This document shows positions 25,401 through 36,575 of a stretch of 64,000 nt of DNA, one piece after another. Position 1 is the first letter of the stretch. Each line of letters opens with the position of its first letter. Location of the stretch: positions 54,161 to 118,160 of the forward strand of contig CAMPET010000197.1 in assembly GCA_946803715.1 (NCBI GenBank), written 5' to 3'. This DNA comes from Beroe ovata (lineage: Eukaryota; Ctenophora; Nuda; Beroida; Beroidae). Both the position numbers and the translations under genes were made by a program. Below the pieces are notes generated by a model. The model had not been told where the DNA came from. It did no database searches and was given only the letters and a program-made list of their open reading frames with translations.

Positions 25401-25968
25401 TCGTATAATATTGTCATCTGACGAGTCGAACACGTCTAGCCATTCTGAACATCTGTACGAGACCAGAGTATATTATACATTTCATCATGATAGAAACAGG
25501 GATTCTTCGTAGAATATTTGCGCGAAATTCAAAGAACTGTCATGTGAGGATATCATATTGTAATGTGTAGGATATCGTTCTAAGGAAGAGATTCAATATA
25601 TATTCAGGAGAAGAGCTCGGTACAAACCTGACCACGTTCTTCAGGTCTGTGGTGTTACCATGGCAACGGAACACTGCACCAGGCGATACCAGGTTCTGGG
25701 TGGTATTTGCACGTGGAGCACCAATCAGGTACACGTGATCACCCGAGGAGGGTAGCGGATGGATGAGAACTGAGTATCCGAACATAGATCGTGGCTGAGT
25801 TCCTGAAAAAAACACCAGAAATCAAACACAAGGAAATATCACGAGTGTGAATTCATGTTTCTCTCGGATGTTTTCCGCGCGATTTTTACCTCTTATCACA
25901 AGGGGGCTCTCAACATCAACATTGTTAGATGAGGACAATCTGAATAACAGGGGAATGAGCCAGAACAT
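13434..25968 (-). CDS. Integrin alpha subunit, 25 exons, complete
   Basis: Exons (5' to 3'): 25968-25890, 25802-25628, 25452-25377, 25217-25092, 24935-24788, 24611-24478, 24181-24043, 23042-22905, 22709-22576, 22465-22181, 21915-21803, 21614-21527, 18983-18900, 18758-18609, 18462-18265, 18121-17973, 17867-17752, 16599-16471, 16350-16151, 15692-15630, 15068-14933, 14792-14335, 14144-14007, 13807-13703, 13538-13434. All phases agree; product 1221 aa. It is a single-pass adhesion receptor that pairs with a beta chain. A short signal peptide is followed by VDVESP and a seven-blade propeller with calcium loops ([27 protein letters not shown]) and no I domain. Thigh and Calf domains follow, with HVISC in Calf-2. 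The transmembrane helix ([19 protein letters not shown]) is followed by WK and RGFFKP, the GFFKR-type hinge. Oddities: a Ser/Asp repeat insertion in Calf-2, thigh cysteines missing, and a receptor gene inside the 2.5-kb intron. The donors GTTCTG after 14007 and GTTTGT after 24788 are weak. Confidence 0.93.
14501..14581 (-). repeat. 21-bp coding repeat in integrin Calf-2
   Basis: Four 21-bp units starting at 14501, 14522, 14543 and 14564 encode the heptad [21 protein letters not shown] on the minus strand, about residues 1024-1051 of the integrin. They sit inside a wider acidic, Ser-rich, disordered segment of exon 14792-14335. Confidence 0.9.
15712..15962. repeat. GA-rich minisatellite, about 32-bp unit, in integrin intron
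   Basis: Units of GAGTGAGGGAGGGAAAGAGG plus GATGGGGTTACT repeat about seven times with small changes. The tract lies between integrin exons 16151 and 15692. Confidence 0.85.
19203..20564 (-). CDS. Rhodopsin-like 7TM receptor, intronless, nested in integrin intron
   Basis: A single open frame of 453 codons lies between integrin exons 21527 and 18983, on the same strand. Start choice is open: the first ATG (20564) gives 16 extra residues before MNWSD, which begins a hydrophilic N-terminus with N-glycosylation sites NWS and NTT. Seven hydrophobic helices follow. TM1 has [10 protein letters not shown] with the usual Asn, TM2 has LALSDF with the usual Asp, TM3 ends [12 protein letters not shown] where DRY is expected, and TM7 has [11 protein letters not shown] with NP but no Tyr of NPxxY. 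The cytosolic tail is long and Arg-rich, then Ser/Asn-rich. The helices place it in the membrane as a probable G-protein-coupled receptor. Ligand and subfamily cannot be told. The lack of introns suggests origin by retroposition or from an intronless receptor family. Confidence 0.85.
   Translation of the reverse strand: MEIFRRTIMAYFWLIAMNWSDLDPGYRNTTMEQGRYIDTTIVILDTIILLISFLLNPLVFAFYRTNESNRARNTKFQLAGRLYQYLALSDFLTSIIYLSPVMANIASPTLQYYVHFKDFNSSYYDYEGTRPFVLTTVSFFGDRLMFLSAVLTTLLVVTRFIKVVRPFCHINLLHIHVYLVLILVASTGRMLYLYINDQIVWSGCSQLFVDENLFLIETNTTYWSVFGKYQSVIAAELTANLPFYLHCLCSCVFSLATLVTMCKLRRTPTASAADKLLGMKPILLLNCGVGAHSFLIIIHAVLFRNMSLRMSCIFSFLTRSLLPSLLSSYNPVVLVVCNADIRTFARRSVVVARATVVRTCHVMCSGSLVLLGSRRTARQRVLPAAGPVVTHERRNGVIRNSVIPSHIILHTLAAPQYSHATSASSSVNDNVSLGDLGVAGRNSRDEIEDRNES
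20882..20970. repeat. Cluster of two stem-loops and a 20-bp direct repeat
   Basis: CTTCTCTCTGTTAG (20882-20895) pairs perfectly with CTAACAGAGAGAAG (20905-20918) across a 9-nt loop. Right after it GCTAGTATA (20918-20926) pairs with TATACTAGC (20936-20944). The 20-mer CTAGTATATACGATAGCTAT occurs at 20919-20938 and again at 20951-20970. The cluster lies 320-400 bp upstream of the nested receptor's first ATG, inside the integrin intron. Confidence 0.85.
21424..21523. repeat. CA-rich microsatellite in integrin intron
   Basis: Imperfect CACACA repeats directly follow the donor side of integrin exon 21614-21527 on the minus strand. Confidence 0.85.
23472..24131. other. Duplicated block joined by a single N (assembly join)
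   Basis: Bases 23472-23801 and 23803-24131 are near copies, offset 331 bp, separated by one N at 23802. Both begin GCTGATCCTAATATTCCGCC and both end in the middle of the integrin exon that is complete at 24043-24181. The left copy carries only part of this exon. Differences are scattered point changes and small indels, as between haplotypes. The truncated copy is left out of the gene model. Confidence 0.85.
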
Positions 25969-28069
25969 GACTCGGGGACGGTTGGGGGAAGAGGCTATCA
26001 GTTATTGGTTCACACTGCAGATTCAGAATGGAGGAATATTTGACTGCGAATTGTTTCCCCACTCTGAACCCCTCTTTTTCTCGAATCAGGGAAAATCGCT
26101 CGTGCAGGACCTCGGAGGCAGAATTTGCAGGAAATGCTATTCTCTTTCAGTAACCCGCATTATCCTCGCCTATGAGCCTGCATGCAATGGAAACCACTAT
26201 AAAACGTATGTTTAGGAAGCGACTGACATCCCAAAATTAATAACAAACTTGTTGTCGAAACATAAAACGTTTTGATGTTACATCGAATGAATTAGATGGG
26301 TACTCGCGACTATTATCACGAACTTTTATATAGTTCGCGACAAGAAGGAAAGTTGCAAGGGAAGAAGACAAAAAAGTTCAGATTTAGGAGGTACCCGACT
26401 ACATATTGTGACACACATTATGTTACACGATGGAGAAGACAGGATGATCCTTGTATAATGTATCCTCAAAAAATTGTGAGGGAAATATACTGCAGTACCT
26501 ACACACGGACGATCGTGAGGATGAAAAGTGGAAAAGTGTGCTGACGCAAACGAGAATCACGCAAAAAATATCACACCAAAAATATTCATTGATATGAGTC
26601 GAACACACTGCACATAATATTTCTATCACTGTGACAGGAAATCATTAACCTAACTGACAGGTTTAATTTAAAATACACATGAGGTTGTAAACTGTCACAT
26701 TGTACCTGATATGACGCTTACAAACAAATGGAAAATCAAGAAAATCCCAAAAAATAGCCTAAAAACTACGTGACAAGAAGGAGCAACTGCAAATTGAGTT
26801 GGAGTGACACTCAATTGCAGCTTTGTGTGTACTACGCCATTCAGCATGAAACCTGTGAAAGTTCTCGTGGTTTGACACAAATAACGACTGACGAATGTCG
26901 TACACAGACATACGTGTGTTTGTTTGTGACTTGTTTGTCTGTGTGTGCGTGTGTGTATTGTGCACTGTCATGACAGGAACAAGAAAAGTTTTAACAGATT
27001 GCCCAGTACGTCCATGACTGAAAGAACTGCAGTTAACAGTGGAAACCAGGAGAGTGATCGGTGTATAAAAAGTGGCTGGGAACTATCCATATATAGTGAC
27101 GTGTGTATGTGGTTAAAACGTGGAACGTTTAAACAAGTCCTGTTTCCCACACCCATGTCACTAGCTATATACCACATCGATCTCATCAAATTTTCCCTTG
27201 TGTCATCCCTCAAAAACCACGGAAAAACTCCACAAATAGGTCTCCCTTGATATACTCGTCACACGGCGTGAAAGTCAATGAAAAGGATATGCATTATTAT
27301 CACTGTAATTGGCAAGAGGGAGCGTTGTATGGGTGCACCCTGCGCAATCCCCTGCAACAGAGCTCTTTACTGACACTGAAGCTCCGTTAAAAACTTCCTA
27401 CAGATTGACAAGTTAAAATCTATAGTTTGTGCATACTACGTCAGTATACGATATGGTTACAGGAGGGATGGAGAGCGCAGATGAAAACTTATTTTGCGGG
27501 AGAGCGGGATAAAACGAACTACAATATATCCGTACGACATGAATATGGGGATTATATAAGTTGAGGTAATGCTTTTGTGAAAAAAACGCAGAATCAAGAA
27601 GAACGAGAATCAGAAGAAAAACATATCGTATCCTATCATGCCACCATTCGTCTCTAATTTACTAATTTACCGAGGTCATTACACCCTGGCAAAATTCCCA
27701 GTTCCTGTAATATATCTCTCACAGGGGCCTTCCAATCAGGGAAATTAGACAGCGTAGTAAAGGTGGGGTCATGTGGTGAATAGTAAATACGCACACACAC
27801 GGTATATTGCAGAATTATTCGTCAGAATATTAGTGTCTTTTCGATAAATTGTTTTGCTACAGAAGATTGCTGGAACGAAAATGAGGCACTTCAACGCAGA
27901 AATGTGGAGAAATGAAGTCAAGTTGAAAAGGAGAGAGAGTGTCAAAATCTTCCAAAGGCGATGCTGTCTTTACAGAATTGACACGATACAGATACAGTTA
28001 CAGACAACCTTGTAAATCAGGACCATATGTACAGGTATTAGTAACTGTAAAAAGGGTCCAAATACACAA

Positions 28070-28241
28070 AAAACACACACACACACACACACANNNNNNN
28101 NNNNNNNNNNNNNNNNNNNNNNNNNNNNNNNNNNNNNNNNNNNNNNNNNNNNNNNNNNNNNNNNNNNNNNNNNNNNNNNNNNNNNNNNNNNNNNNNNNNN
28201 NNNNNNNNNNNNNNNNNNACACACACACACACACACACACA
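28070..28241. repeat. CA microsatellite interrupted by assembly gap
   Basis: (AC)n flanks both sides of an N run (28094-28218), so the gap is probably collapsed or unsequenced microsatellite. Confidence 0.9.
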
Positions 28242-29369
28242 CTGATGAAAAGGTTGGCACTCAGACGAAACTGACAAGTCTCTCTCTTCCACTTCGCTTG
28301 ATAAAGTATTCCCAATGCACTGCACACTGCACATAAGTTATATATAGAGGCTTGTCAGAAAGTGGGAAGCCGTATTGTTTGAGAGGTGTGTGTATATGCA
28401 TGCTGTTTGTGCAAGAGAAAGAGTGGATCATGATAATATTCTCGTCAAGGCGGGATTTATTGGTGATAAAGCTGATATTTTGCGCATTTCCACTACTGAA
28501 CTTGTCTCATTTGAGGAGTGGCGTCTCATGGAATACAGGAATGTTGCCACACTTCGTGTCTGGTTTGCATGGCATGGAATAACATTGAACACTTACTAAC
28601 TCTGTTAAGTCGTACTACTTAGAAAACTGTAACACACAGAAGAGTGTGAAGCTATTTCATATGCCTGGTACACTCTCCCAAGTGAAGCTGAAAGACAACT
28701 GAAAACCAGGGACTATAACTAACTTTGCAAAGTCCAGGACAAACTCAAACCCTCCTGCTCCATAATTGAACAACTCTCTCTCTCTCGCGTCGTCTCAGGA
28801 AGCCATGATGACTCAGACAAACTGGAGCACACAAAAACCGTGGTCTCAGTGTCTGGTGGGTGAAGCCCAGTTCAAACTGTATCACGTGATCCATGGCATA
28901 ACAGCTGCGAAACCTTATCACTCAATTATCAACACTGTTTCTAGCCCTGATTTAACTAGTAGTGATTAATAAACAATCACCATTTATGACCCGAATATTT
29001 TGTTAATAACAGTTCACAGACCATTTATTCTTCTCTGTAATGTTGGGAAACGAGGGACAGAATCGTGCCACAGACTTAAATACTCAAACACACGGCATGA
29101 CAATCGAAACGAAGCAGCGTCTAATTCTAAATCAAGGCCGAGGCTAACTGCAGACAGCTATGAAACGTCACAAATTTATTGTTTCATGCGACGACACTAG
29201 CAGTATAATTATTTACCATCAAAATTCTTGGATCAATAATATACAGTGGCAATATTATCAATAGAATACATACTTACAGAAGAATTCTTCATTTGTGTTC
29301 ATGTTATTTTGTTTAATAAGCTGACAATAGATTAATTAGACTTTACTTGTAGTGTACTTTGAAGTTTGA

Positions 29370-29436
29370 ATTCTTGGACACAATTGTGTTGTACTTAGAA
29401 TCTTGATTCTTGGACACATTTGTGTTGCACTAAGAA
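29370..29436. repeat. 36-bp direct repeat, two copies
   Basis: ATTCTTGGACACAATTGTG starts at 29370 and ATTCTTGGACACATTTGTG at 29406, each followed by TTG(T/C)AC(T)TA(A)GAA. No coding role is visible. Confidence 0.75.
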
Positions 29437-30543
29437 GCTTGTCCGACAAAATTCAAAATCTCCGAGCCCCGTCGTCTGAAGACATATAATAGCTTGCATA
29501 TAATAGCTTGCATGTAAAAGCAAAGTTCAGCGATGGCGCATTGCATTGACAGAGAGACAGAGAGAGAGTGAAAGTACGATGCAAGTGAGAAGTTCAGATG
29601 TGAATTAGGAGGCGTGGAAATTATTCGTGAAATTATTCGTGTTTACAACGATTAAACTCTGCAATTAGTTGGGAAGTCATATAATATGTTGGCGGCTCAT
29701 GCTGGCTTCGTTGCAATTGACAGAAATCGCTAAGCGGAAAAAGTAACTCGACGGGGAAGTCATGATGAAGCTAGACTTCAGTGAACGTATGTTTCAGTAA
29801 TAACCTCAAGCGTCTGATCGTGTTGACAACACTCATCATGAACATGAATAATTTAAGAAACGAATAAGTAATTATGATAATAAACGCCTTACCTTTCTTT
29901 TCAGTAGTGATGTTTTCATCTTAAGACAGTCGAAAGCAAGGAAGGGTTTTGCTGTCTGTAAGTTCGTGATGATGCATGTCACTGTCAAGGATGGTGGATT
30001 GGGAGAGTTCATCGCTAGACACTCTGAATGTGAAAGGTTAGGTTACGGTTACAGTCTATTGAATTATAGATAGCGAAGTACCATTATCAATTCGTAAGAC
30101 CGAGTGTTGGAAAAATTACGATGGGAGAGTTCTTTGAACCTTATCATCAAATGAATTTGTCGAAAGAATGATTGTTTCCACTAAACACTTTAGGGCACCT
30201 TACACATTGCGACTCAAACAATGACATCAGTACACAGATGAGTGTAAATATTGCTTAAACGAAATAAATGGGTGTTAGACAAATCTACAAAAATTGAGTA
30301 AAATTGTACATGCGCGCAGGTGACACAGTTTGTTAATCGCCGCGCCTTCCAAAAGCGACCAATTTTATCTGGGGAATACAAAAATTTCTGATTGACGTGG
30401 CACATCTGTTTATACAGACCCTGAAACGAAACATTTAACGGTCGGTCACTAATTGAAGTTTGTAAATAGTGAGGTCAGTATGTCTAACCAACTTCATTCT
30501 CCATACAAAAGCTTCGTATAAGAAACAGAACCGAACTGGATCA

Positions 30544-30667
30544 GGGGCTTCTTTACGAAACAGGTAGGAAGGCATCAGAAATTCCTAAATGAAAGTTAGG
30601 AGAGCTAAAGAGGTGTCCTCACTTCCATTTATTCCATGCCTTCCTAAGTGTTTCGTGAAGGAGCCCC
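30544..30667. repeat. Small foldback element (32-bp imperfect inverted repeats)
   Basis: The left arm at 30544-30575 begins GGGGCTTCTTTACGAAACA. The right arm at 30636-30667 is its reverse complement with about four mismatches. The 60-bp centre is unique. The layout is that of a small non-autonomous foldback or MITE remnant. No target-site duplication was clear. Confidence 0.65.
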
Positions 30668-31072
30668 AGAAGACAATTTGTGTGCAAATTAACTTTTTGA
30701 TATTTTCACAAGGCTGTACAAATCCCTCTTAATGCTATACTCACTAGTTAGATATACAATGTACTCACTTATCAATACCCAAATTATATTTTCAACATCA
30801 TGGCTAAACAAATCAATATTGCCGTAGAAATAAATTTCTGAGCCTCTTTACACCTTTTGCAACGTTTTCTAGGTAAAAGGGAACGGATATAAGATATTGA
30901 AACGGAATCCAGGTTTTCTTGATTGTTTGTTGAGCAACGTGCAAATTTCTGAGTAAATCATGCATTATAATCAGTATCAAAAGAGATGCATAGTATATAT
31001 TGCATACCATGATAGGTCAGAGCAGTTCGACTTATATGTTCTCAGTTATTGTTAGTTATTATAATCATAGAA

Positions 31073-34000
31073 TCACAATTGAATGTCCTCGAAATCTTTA
31101 TTCGAGTTGTCCTGGAAGTCATCATCCCACGTATCAAAGTCATTATCCCATCCTGATGCCGATGAAACAGGCACTGGCTCACTCACTTCCTCCTTGACAT
31201 CACTTGGTTGGAAAATGTTGACCCCCCCGAAATTACTCTGAACGGGCAGAGTAGGGAGTGTTGGAGGGGAGTTAGGGAGCTCAGCAGGTTGGGGAGCAGG
31301 AGGGAACGAGGGAGGGGGAGCGGGGGAACTTCTCTCCGTGGATATGGGGGTGAAGTGGGAGGTGGAGAGTGGGGAGGAACGCAGACCAGATGATCTGAAC
31401 GGGTTGACGGATTGCGGTGGACCCCCTGTCATTGGTGGTGGACCTCCTGTCATTGGTGGTGGACCCCCTGTCATTGGTGGTGGACCCCCTGTCATTGGTG
31501 GTGGGCCTGTCATTGTAAACGGGCTGCTCATCTTCGGGGGTCCTGAGAAGCTGGTTAACGGAGATACGGATCTGCCAGGCAGACCGTCAAACTTGGGTGG
31601 TCCTGAGAATGGAGGTAGGGCGGTGGGTGGCGGACCAGCAAATGATGTCAGAGGTGGAGGTGCGGCAGAAGGAGGAGGAGGTAGGGTTGAGGTGGGTCCG
31701 GAGAATGAGGAAGGGGGAGGTCCGGGGAGTGAGGAGGATAAAGTGGCAGAGGGAGGTCCAGGGAATGAGGAGGATAGAGAAGTGGGTGGAGGTCCGGGGA
31801 GTGAGGAGGGTAGGGAAGTGGGTGGAGGTCCGGGGAGTGAGGAGGGTAGGGAAGTGGAGGCAGGTTCGAGAGGAGGTGAGGAGAAGGTGGTTGTCGGAGG
31901 AACACTGGAGAAAGATGGGAAGGTGGAGGGTGTTGAGGATAGCACATCAGCACCTGATTCAGAAACGGGAGCAAACATTGAAGGAGCAGATGGGGCCGGC
32001 TCTGTGGGACATGACTCCTCCTCCACAGGGCTCTCTTCTTGAGGACTGTCATCCATTTCCTCAGTAGATTCAGCATTCGCCTCATCCATCTCCACAGCTC
32101 CCGCTTCATCCTCTTCCTGGGGTTCACACTCATCGGGAATCTGATCCGTCTCCGATACTTGCTTTTCTTCAAATTCGATATCCTCAGGCGAAACAGGGGG
32201 CTGGTCCAACACGTCGTCTTGAATTGAGGATTCCATACCATGGCCGGGGTCTTCTGAGTTGAAGGACTTATCCAATGACTCATCAACATGCTCAGTTGCG
32301 ATTTGTGGTGTAATTGATTCCGGTATTGTTTCACTAACTTGTTGCGGAACGAAACTTTCAGAATGTGGTACAGTGAAAGCGTCAAGGACTGCTTGAGGAA
32401 CATTCTCGTTTACTGTCGGAGGTTGAGGCTCAATGACCTGCTCAACAGCTTGTTCAACTGGAGATATTGGCTGAGCCACTGACTGCAGACTGACCGGTTG
32501 AGGCACTGGTTCCAACACAGGCTCCTTATACTGAGGGACTGGGAAATCGTAGTTCTCAACCTGTGGTTGTATCTCCTGTTCTGTCTGGTACTGTTGGTAG
32601 CTGTAGTTGTCCCCATAGTTCTGGAGAAAGGCGTCAGCTTGGGTTGCTGTAATTGGCGCTGTAGTGGTGACACCCTGAGTAGAATATGCTATGCTCTGAT
32701 ACCCCTGTGAATACTCCCCAGAGTACTGGCTTACCGAGTGTGAGGAGGAAAATGGAGCATAGCTTACTGAGTGAGCAGTTGCCGCGCTGCTAACAATCTC
32801 TGCATTGGAGTAAGGGACATACTCGGGTTGCCATGGATACTGGTTGTTGTTCTGTATCTGTGTCGGATGGGCAGTTGGGATGCTTGGTACAGCTCCGTAA
32901 TCAGCTGCATATCCGGTGGATTGTGCTTCTTGTTGCGGGTACTGAGCAGGGTTGTAGAAGTTCTGCTCAGCAGCTGGCGCTGGCAGCTCTACTTTATCAA
33001 CACTCTCACTAGGCAGTGACGTCACAGGTTCGGTCATGGTGCTGCCTCCTGTTGGGGGAGGTGCTGGGTCCTCAGGGCCTCGGAACATGGCAAACTGGTC
33101 GTAGTCGTATTTCTGCTGGTTGTACATCTGTTGTTCATAGTGCTGTTGTGCTACATGTTGGTGTTGAGAGTACTCAGCTGGATTTTGAGTATAGCTGGTG
33201 TAAGGATCTTGCTGGGACTGCACAGTATTATACTGGCTAGTGTACTGCCCATTGTTCTGGTTATATTGACTCTGCTGATTGTTGTATGGATCTCCAAACT
33301 GGCTGTTATGACCACCGTATTGGTTGTTATGGGAACCATATTGGCCGTTATAAGAAGGAGTGCTTGTATTGGCAGAGAAAAGGTCTCCTTGCGACTGTTT
33401 TGAAGTATAATGTTGTGGGAGGCTGTATGCATAAGAACCTGAAACAGATTTTACAGCTTAATTTTGGCAAAGCATTGTTGGATTTTATCAGAGATATTCT
33501 CAATGTTCACAGTCAACACATTATCATCTAAACAGCTTCAAATAGGTACAGTACCTACTATACATCCTAAAACCTACCTAGTTTTTCAGTCCATCCACTG
33601 ATAGTTTGATTGATTGCATTGACATCAATCTTCTCAATACTAGATCTCAAGTAATCAGTGATTGACCAGGAATTGCTCGAATCTGCATGACTCTGACCAC
33701 TTCCACCTGTCAAGAAATAAAAAAAGCAATGTCAGGATTTTCTATAAAGCCACAGTCCAATACCCAATTCAAAGTATTCTTTGGCATCTCTTACCTTGTT
33801 GGTTATACCCTTGTCCTTGGTAACCCTGATCGTGATAGCCAGCATTGTAGCCTTGGTAATTGTTATTGGTAGAAGAATCATATACACCATGAGGCATGGC
33901 ATTGTTTTGATTACCATAGGCAACTGCAGGAGCTGCCAAAACTTCACTCTTCCCTGCAACCCCAGCTCCAGATACCAGAGGATTAGATGGGTACTGCCTA

Positions 34001-34224
34001 AACATTGTATGTTCATAATAACATTACTGATCAATTACAAACTGTCATATCTACTACAATTCAATGCATGGAATGTTAAAATACTCCTACCTTGCCCCAG
34101 GTCTAAGCTGTCTGGATACCACAGATGTTCTATTCTTGTCAGATGCACTTGTTAGAACATTGGGAGGTGGGTCATTCCATCCACCTTGCCACTGGCGATT
34201 GTGGTAGTTGGAAGGCTCTGCCAT
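31073..34224 (-). CDS. 943-aa disordered Gln/Tyr- and Pro-rich protein with GGWNDPPP motif, function unknown
   Basis: Four exons chain in phase: 34224-34091, 33997-33795, 33706-33578 and 33438-31073. The start ATG is the first residue of MAEPSNYHNRQWQGGWNDPP. A GWNDPP motif is known near SRA1/Sec31-type domains, but that domain was not seen here. Exon 2 and early exon 4 are rich in Gly, Tyr, Asn and Gln (NNNYQGYNAGYHDQGYQGQG), like prion-like or low-complexity RNA-granule proteins. Exon 3 encodes a compact, probably helical piece (DYLRSSIEKIDVNAINQTI then SGWTEKLG) that looks like the one conserved domain. Next is an acidic Glu/Gln/Pro-rich middle, then proline repeats (SSLPGPPPTSLP and GGPPPMT), then an acidic C-terminus with GWDNDFDTWDDDFQD. 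The tail resembles Trp-acidic adaptor-binding motifs, but that is only an analogy. I do not recognise the family. Confidence 0.8.
31416..31516 (-). repeat. 21-bp coding repeat (PPPMTGG)n
   Basis: Five near-identical 21-bp units, CCTGTCATTGGTGGTGGACC, encode the heptad PPPMTGG on the minus strand. A second, longer coding repeat at about 31700-31870 encodes SSLPGPPPTSLP-type units in the same protein. Confidence 0.85.
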
Positions 34225-34667
34225 GCCTCTGAACAATCATGAAAAGCAAGGTAGTTGAGGGGAGGAGAATAAATATGCTGTAAAAAGATGATTCAATTCA
34301 ATTCAATTCAAGAAATATTATCCCAGTTTGTTTTAAGTAAGCAGGAAGACCATATCTAGTGCAATGGAAAACATAGCATCTACCTTAATGAACTTTAAAA
34401 TCTCAAACCTGGTATTCAAACCAAATATTGAAACAAAGGTAACTACGAGGACAAGTAAAATAATTCTTGATATTGGCACTATATATCAAGTGAAATTCAA
34501 GAAAATGAAATCTAAATCATAAGTGGCAGACATATTACAGGTTACATCTATTTTGAACGCGAGAAGAGTATATTTTATGCTTTTTAATCCTATACTTTTA
34601 AAGGATGCGGCGGGCGCAAGAAACAGTGAACAGCTACAGGTAACATCCGCCAAATGTTTTTATGTCG

Positions 34668-35152
34668 GTCGATAATAGCCTCTGTCGAGAATTTCGTTTT
34701 GCGCGGCGCGCGCACGGCGCAAACTTATTCTCAGACGCAAACCGCGTTGTATGATTTTACCTTGTCTGGCGATGCTAGACCGCTGATGCAAGCCGCGAAG
34801 TCTGAGAATAAGTTTGCGCCGCGCGCGCGCAAAACGAAATTCTCGCGACAGGGTCTATCATCGATCGACAAGATTTTACCCTACCCTCGGTGCACGCGAT
34901 TTTCAATCCGCCCCGACGCCTTGCCAGGGATAAAATCCCGCCAGCAAGAGTATAGAGTGAAATCCTACAACAAACCGCGGCCGCGCCGCTTCGCGGCCTG
35001 CATCAGCGGTTGTCTGGCGATGCTAGACCGCTGATGCAAGCCGCTTCGCGGCTTCCGTCAGAGAATAATTTTGCGCCGCGCGCACGCAAAACGAAATTAT
35101 CGACAGGGTCTATCATCGATCGACAACATCAGCGGTTTAGCATCGCCAGACT
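34668..35152. repeat. Nested palindromic (foldback) element
   Basis: The arm at 34668-34735 (GTCGATAATAGCCTCTGTCG to CAAACTTATTCTCAGA) is inverted at 34801-34869, and a third, diverged copy follows at 35059-35124. A fourth, shorter remnant (GCGCGCGAAACGAAATTCTC, then GGGTCTATTATCGATC) is at about 35360-35411. Between the arms an inner block GGCGATGCTAGACCGCTGAT occurs at about 34768 and 35016, with inverted pieces at 34986-35010 and 35125-35152. No open frame is present, so it is non-autonomous. It occupies the divergent promoter region between the gene at 34224 (-) and NDP kinase at 36120 (+). Confidence 0.8.
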
Positions 35153-36119
35153 GCAGACAAACCGGTTTTTTGACCTTCCGCGTCACGCGGAGTCGCGTTG
35201 ACGCAGCGCAATTGCAATTCCAATGCCGCGCCGTCGGTCAGCCCAGATAAAATCCGCCATAGATAAATCCCGCTAGCAATGGTAGAAAAAATCTTATAAA
35301 TGATGAAAGAACTGCTTGGAGATACTATAAGCCTTGGCTTAGTCTGTTTGTGCCATGATTGCGCGCGAAACGAAATTCTCAACAGGGCCGGGCCAGGGTC
35401 TATTATCGATCAAAAAAGTTGGTTATGGTATCTTTCACAACAACGCAGTGAAATGCAAAAATTTGTCTTCAATTTATTTCACAGGTTGCAGATTGATTTC
35501 TCAAATGAATCTTTCTTTTCTGAAATATATCTCTTCAAGATATAGGTGTAAGTGTCTAGTTTCTTTTCATTTTGGTGTAATGCATAGGCAAGTTGGATGT
35601 CATTCTTGTGCTTGTGATCCTCTTCCCACATAACTTGATAAGTATTTACAGAATGATGATGCTAGAAATTACATGAATTTGATAGAAGTCAAATACATTC
35701 TAAGTAAGTCTGAAAGAGCTAGTTGATTCTGTGTTTTCCTCAACTGTGTTCTGCTATTGGTTGAGTGATTGTAGCTTCTTAGTTCCAACTTATTTATATG
35801 GAAAGAGCTCTTTGCCCTCAACTTCAAAGGATTTTGCCTTTCTGGAATCTGATCCATATTGCCCTATATGCAATGTCTTATGGCAAGTCCTTGCTACTAC
35901 TTTAAATGTAACTTTTCATGCAACTTCAGATGCAACTAGAGTCTAGAGTCACTAACTTAGAGTAGTGATTGTGTTTGGTATTATGCAGTTCGTCATTTTG
36001 TTGTAGAGTAAAGCTAGTTTAATCTTGGTGTGAAACACTTATTTATGTTAAACATGCTGTGTATGAATGAGCTTCTTTCCAGATTCTTCTTTGGAACAAC
36101 ATCTTTCTATTTACAGGCC

Positions 36120-36575
36120 ATGGCAGACGAAAGGACTTACATAATGGTCAAACCAGATGGTGTCCAGAGGGGACTTGTTGGTAATATCATATCCAGATTT
36201 GAGAAGAGGGGTTACCAACTTTGTGGTTTGAAAATGAGGACTGCATCCAAAGAACTTCTGGAAGAACACTATGGCGACTTGAAAGCAAAGCCATTCTTCC
36301 CTGGTTTGATTAATTTCATGACAAGTGGGCCAGTAGTTTCGATGGTATGGCAAGGGAAAGATGCTGTGAAACAGGGCCGAGCTATGCTGGGCGAAACTGA
36401 TCCATTGAAATCAAAACCAGGGAGCATCAGGGGCGATTATTGCATTGACATGGGAAGAAATATTTGCCATGGTAGTGATTCTGTAGACACTGCTAAGGAG
36501 GAGATCAAAATGTGGTTCAAAGATGATGAAGTTATTGATTATAAGCTCACTGTAGGAACACATATTTATGAGTAG
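36120..36575 (+). CDS. Nucleoside diphosphate kinase (NM23/NDPK), 151 aa
   Basis: The intact frame begins [18 protein letters not shown], the classic NDPK start, and holds the active-site NICHGSDS with the phospho-accepting His (about residue 117) in the expected place. It ends [11 protein letters not shown], as group I NDPKs do. It moves the terminal phosphate from ATP to other NDPs through phospho-His and usually acts as a hexamer in the cytosol. The start is ATG 36120 in a GCCATGG context, right after a TTTACAG acceptor. The frame stays open upstream to 36030, but that ATG lies before the acceptor and is unlikely to be used. The coding sequence has no intron, unlike its neighbours. Orthologue group is NME1/2-like. 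Confidence 0.97.
   Translation: MADERTYIMVKPDGVQRGLVGNIISRFEKRGYQLCGLKMRTASKELLEEHYGDLKAKPFFPGLINFMTSGPVVSMVWQGKDAVKQGRAMLGETDPLKSKPGSIRGDYCIDMGRNICHGSDSVDTAKEEIKMWFKDDEVIDYKLTVGTHIYE

Larger units (their letters stand above)
25969..31072. other. Gene-poor spacer with assembly gap
   Basis: This is the upstream side of the integrin gene and the downstream side of the gene ending at 31073. No coding exon was recognised. It contains a 125-N gap at 28094-28218 inside a CA microsatellite, a two-copy 36-bp repeat and a foldback. Short open frames around 28350-28600 are open in two frames at once and match nothing I know. Confidence 0.5.

Noticed and set aside
28352-28599. Two overlapping plus-strand open frames, one with a plausible amino-acid make-up
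   Set aside because: Both frames are open over the same bases, no splice partners, no family resemblance.
29000-31000. Possible CRISPR-like or regulatory repeat series
   Set aside because: Only a two-copy 36-bp repeat and one foldback are present; nothing regular, and the genome is clearly eukaryotic.
31338-32067. Gly-rich plus-strand open frames of 156-234 codons
   Set aside because: Antisense shadows of the proline-rich repeats of the minus-strand gene.
35009-35160. tRNA-like or SINE-head pattern in the inner block of the foldback
   Set aside because: No convincing A and B boxes or cloverleaf could be drawn.
34654-35201. Arg/Pro-rich open frames in the foldback element
   Set aside because: They follow the inverted repeats and read similar sequence on both arms; not protein-coding.
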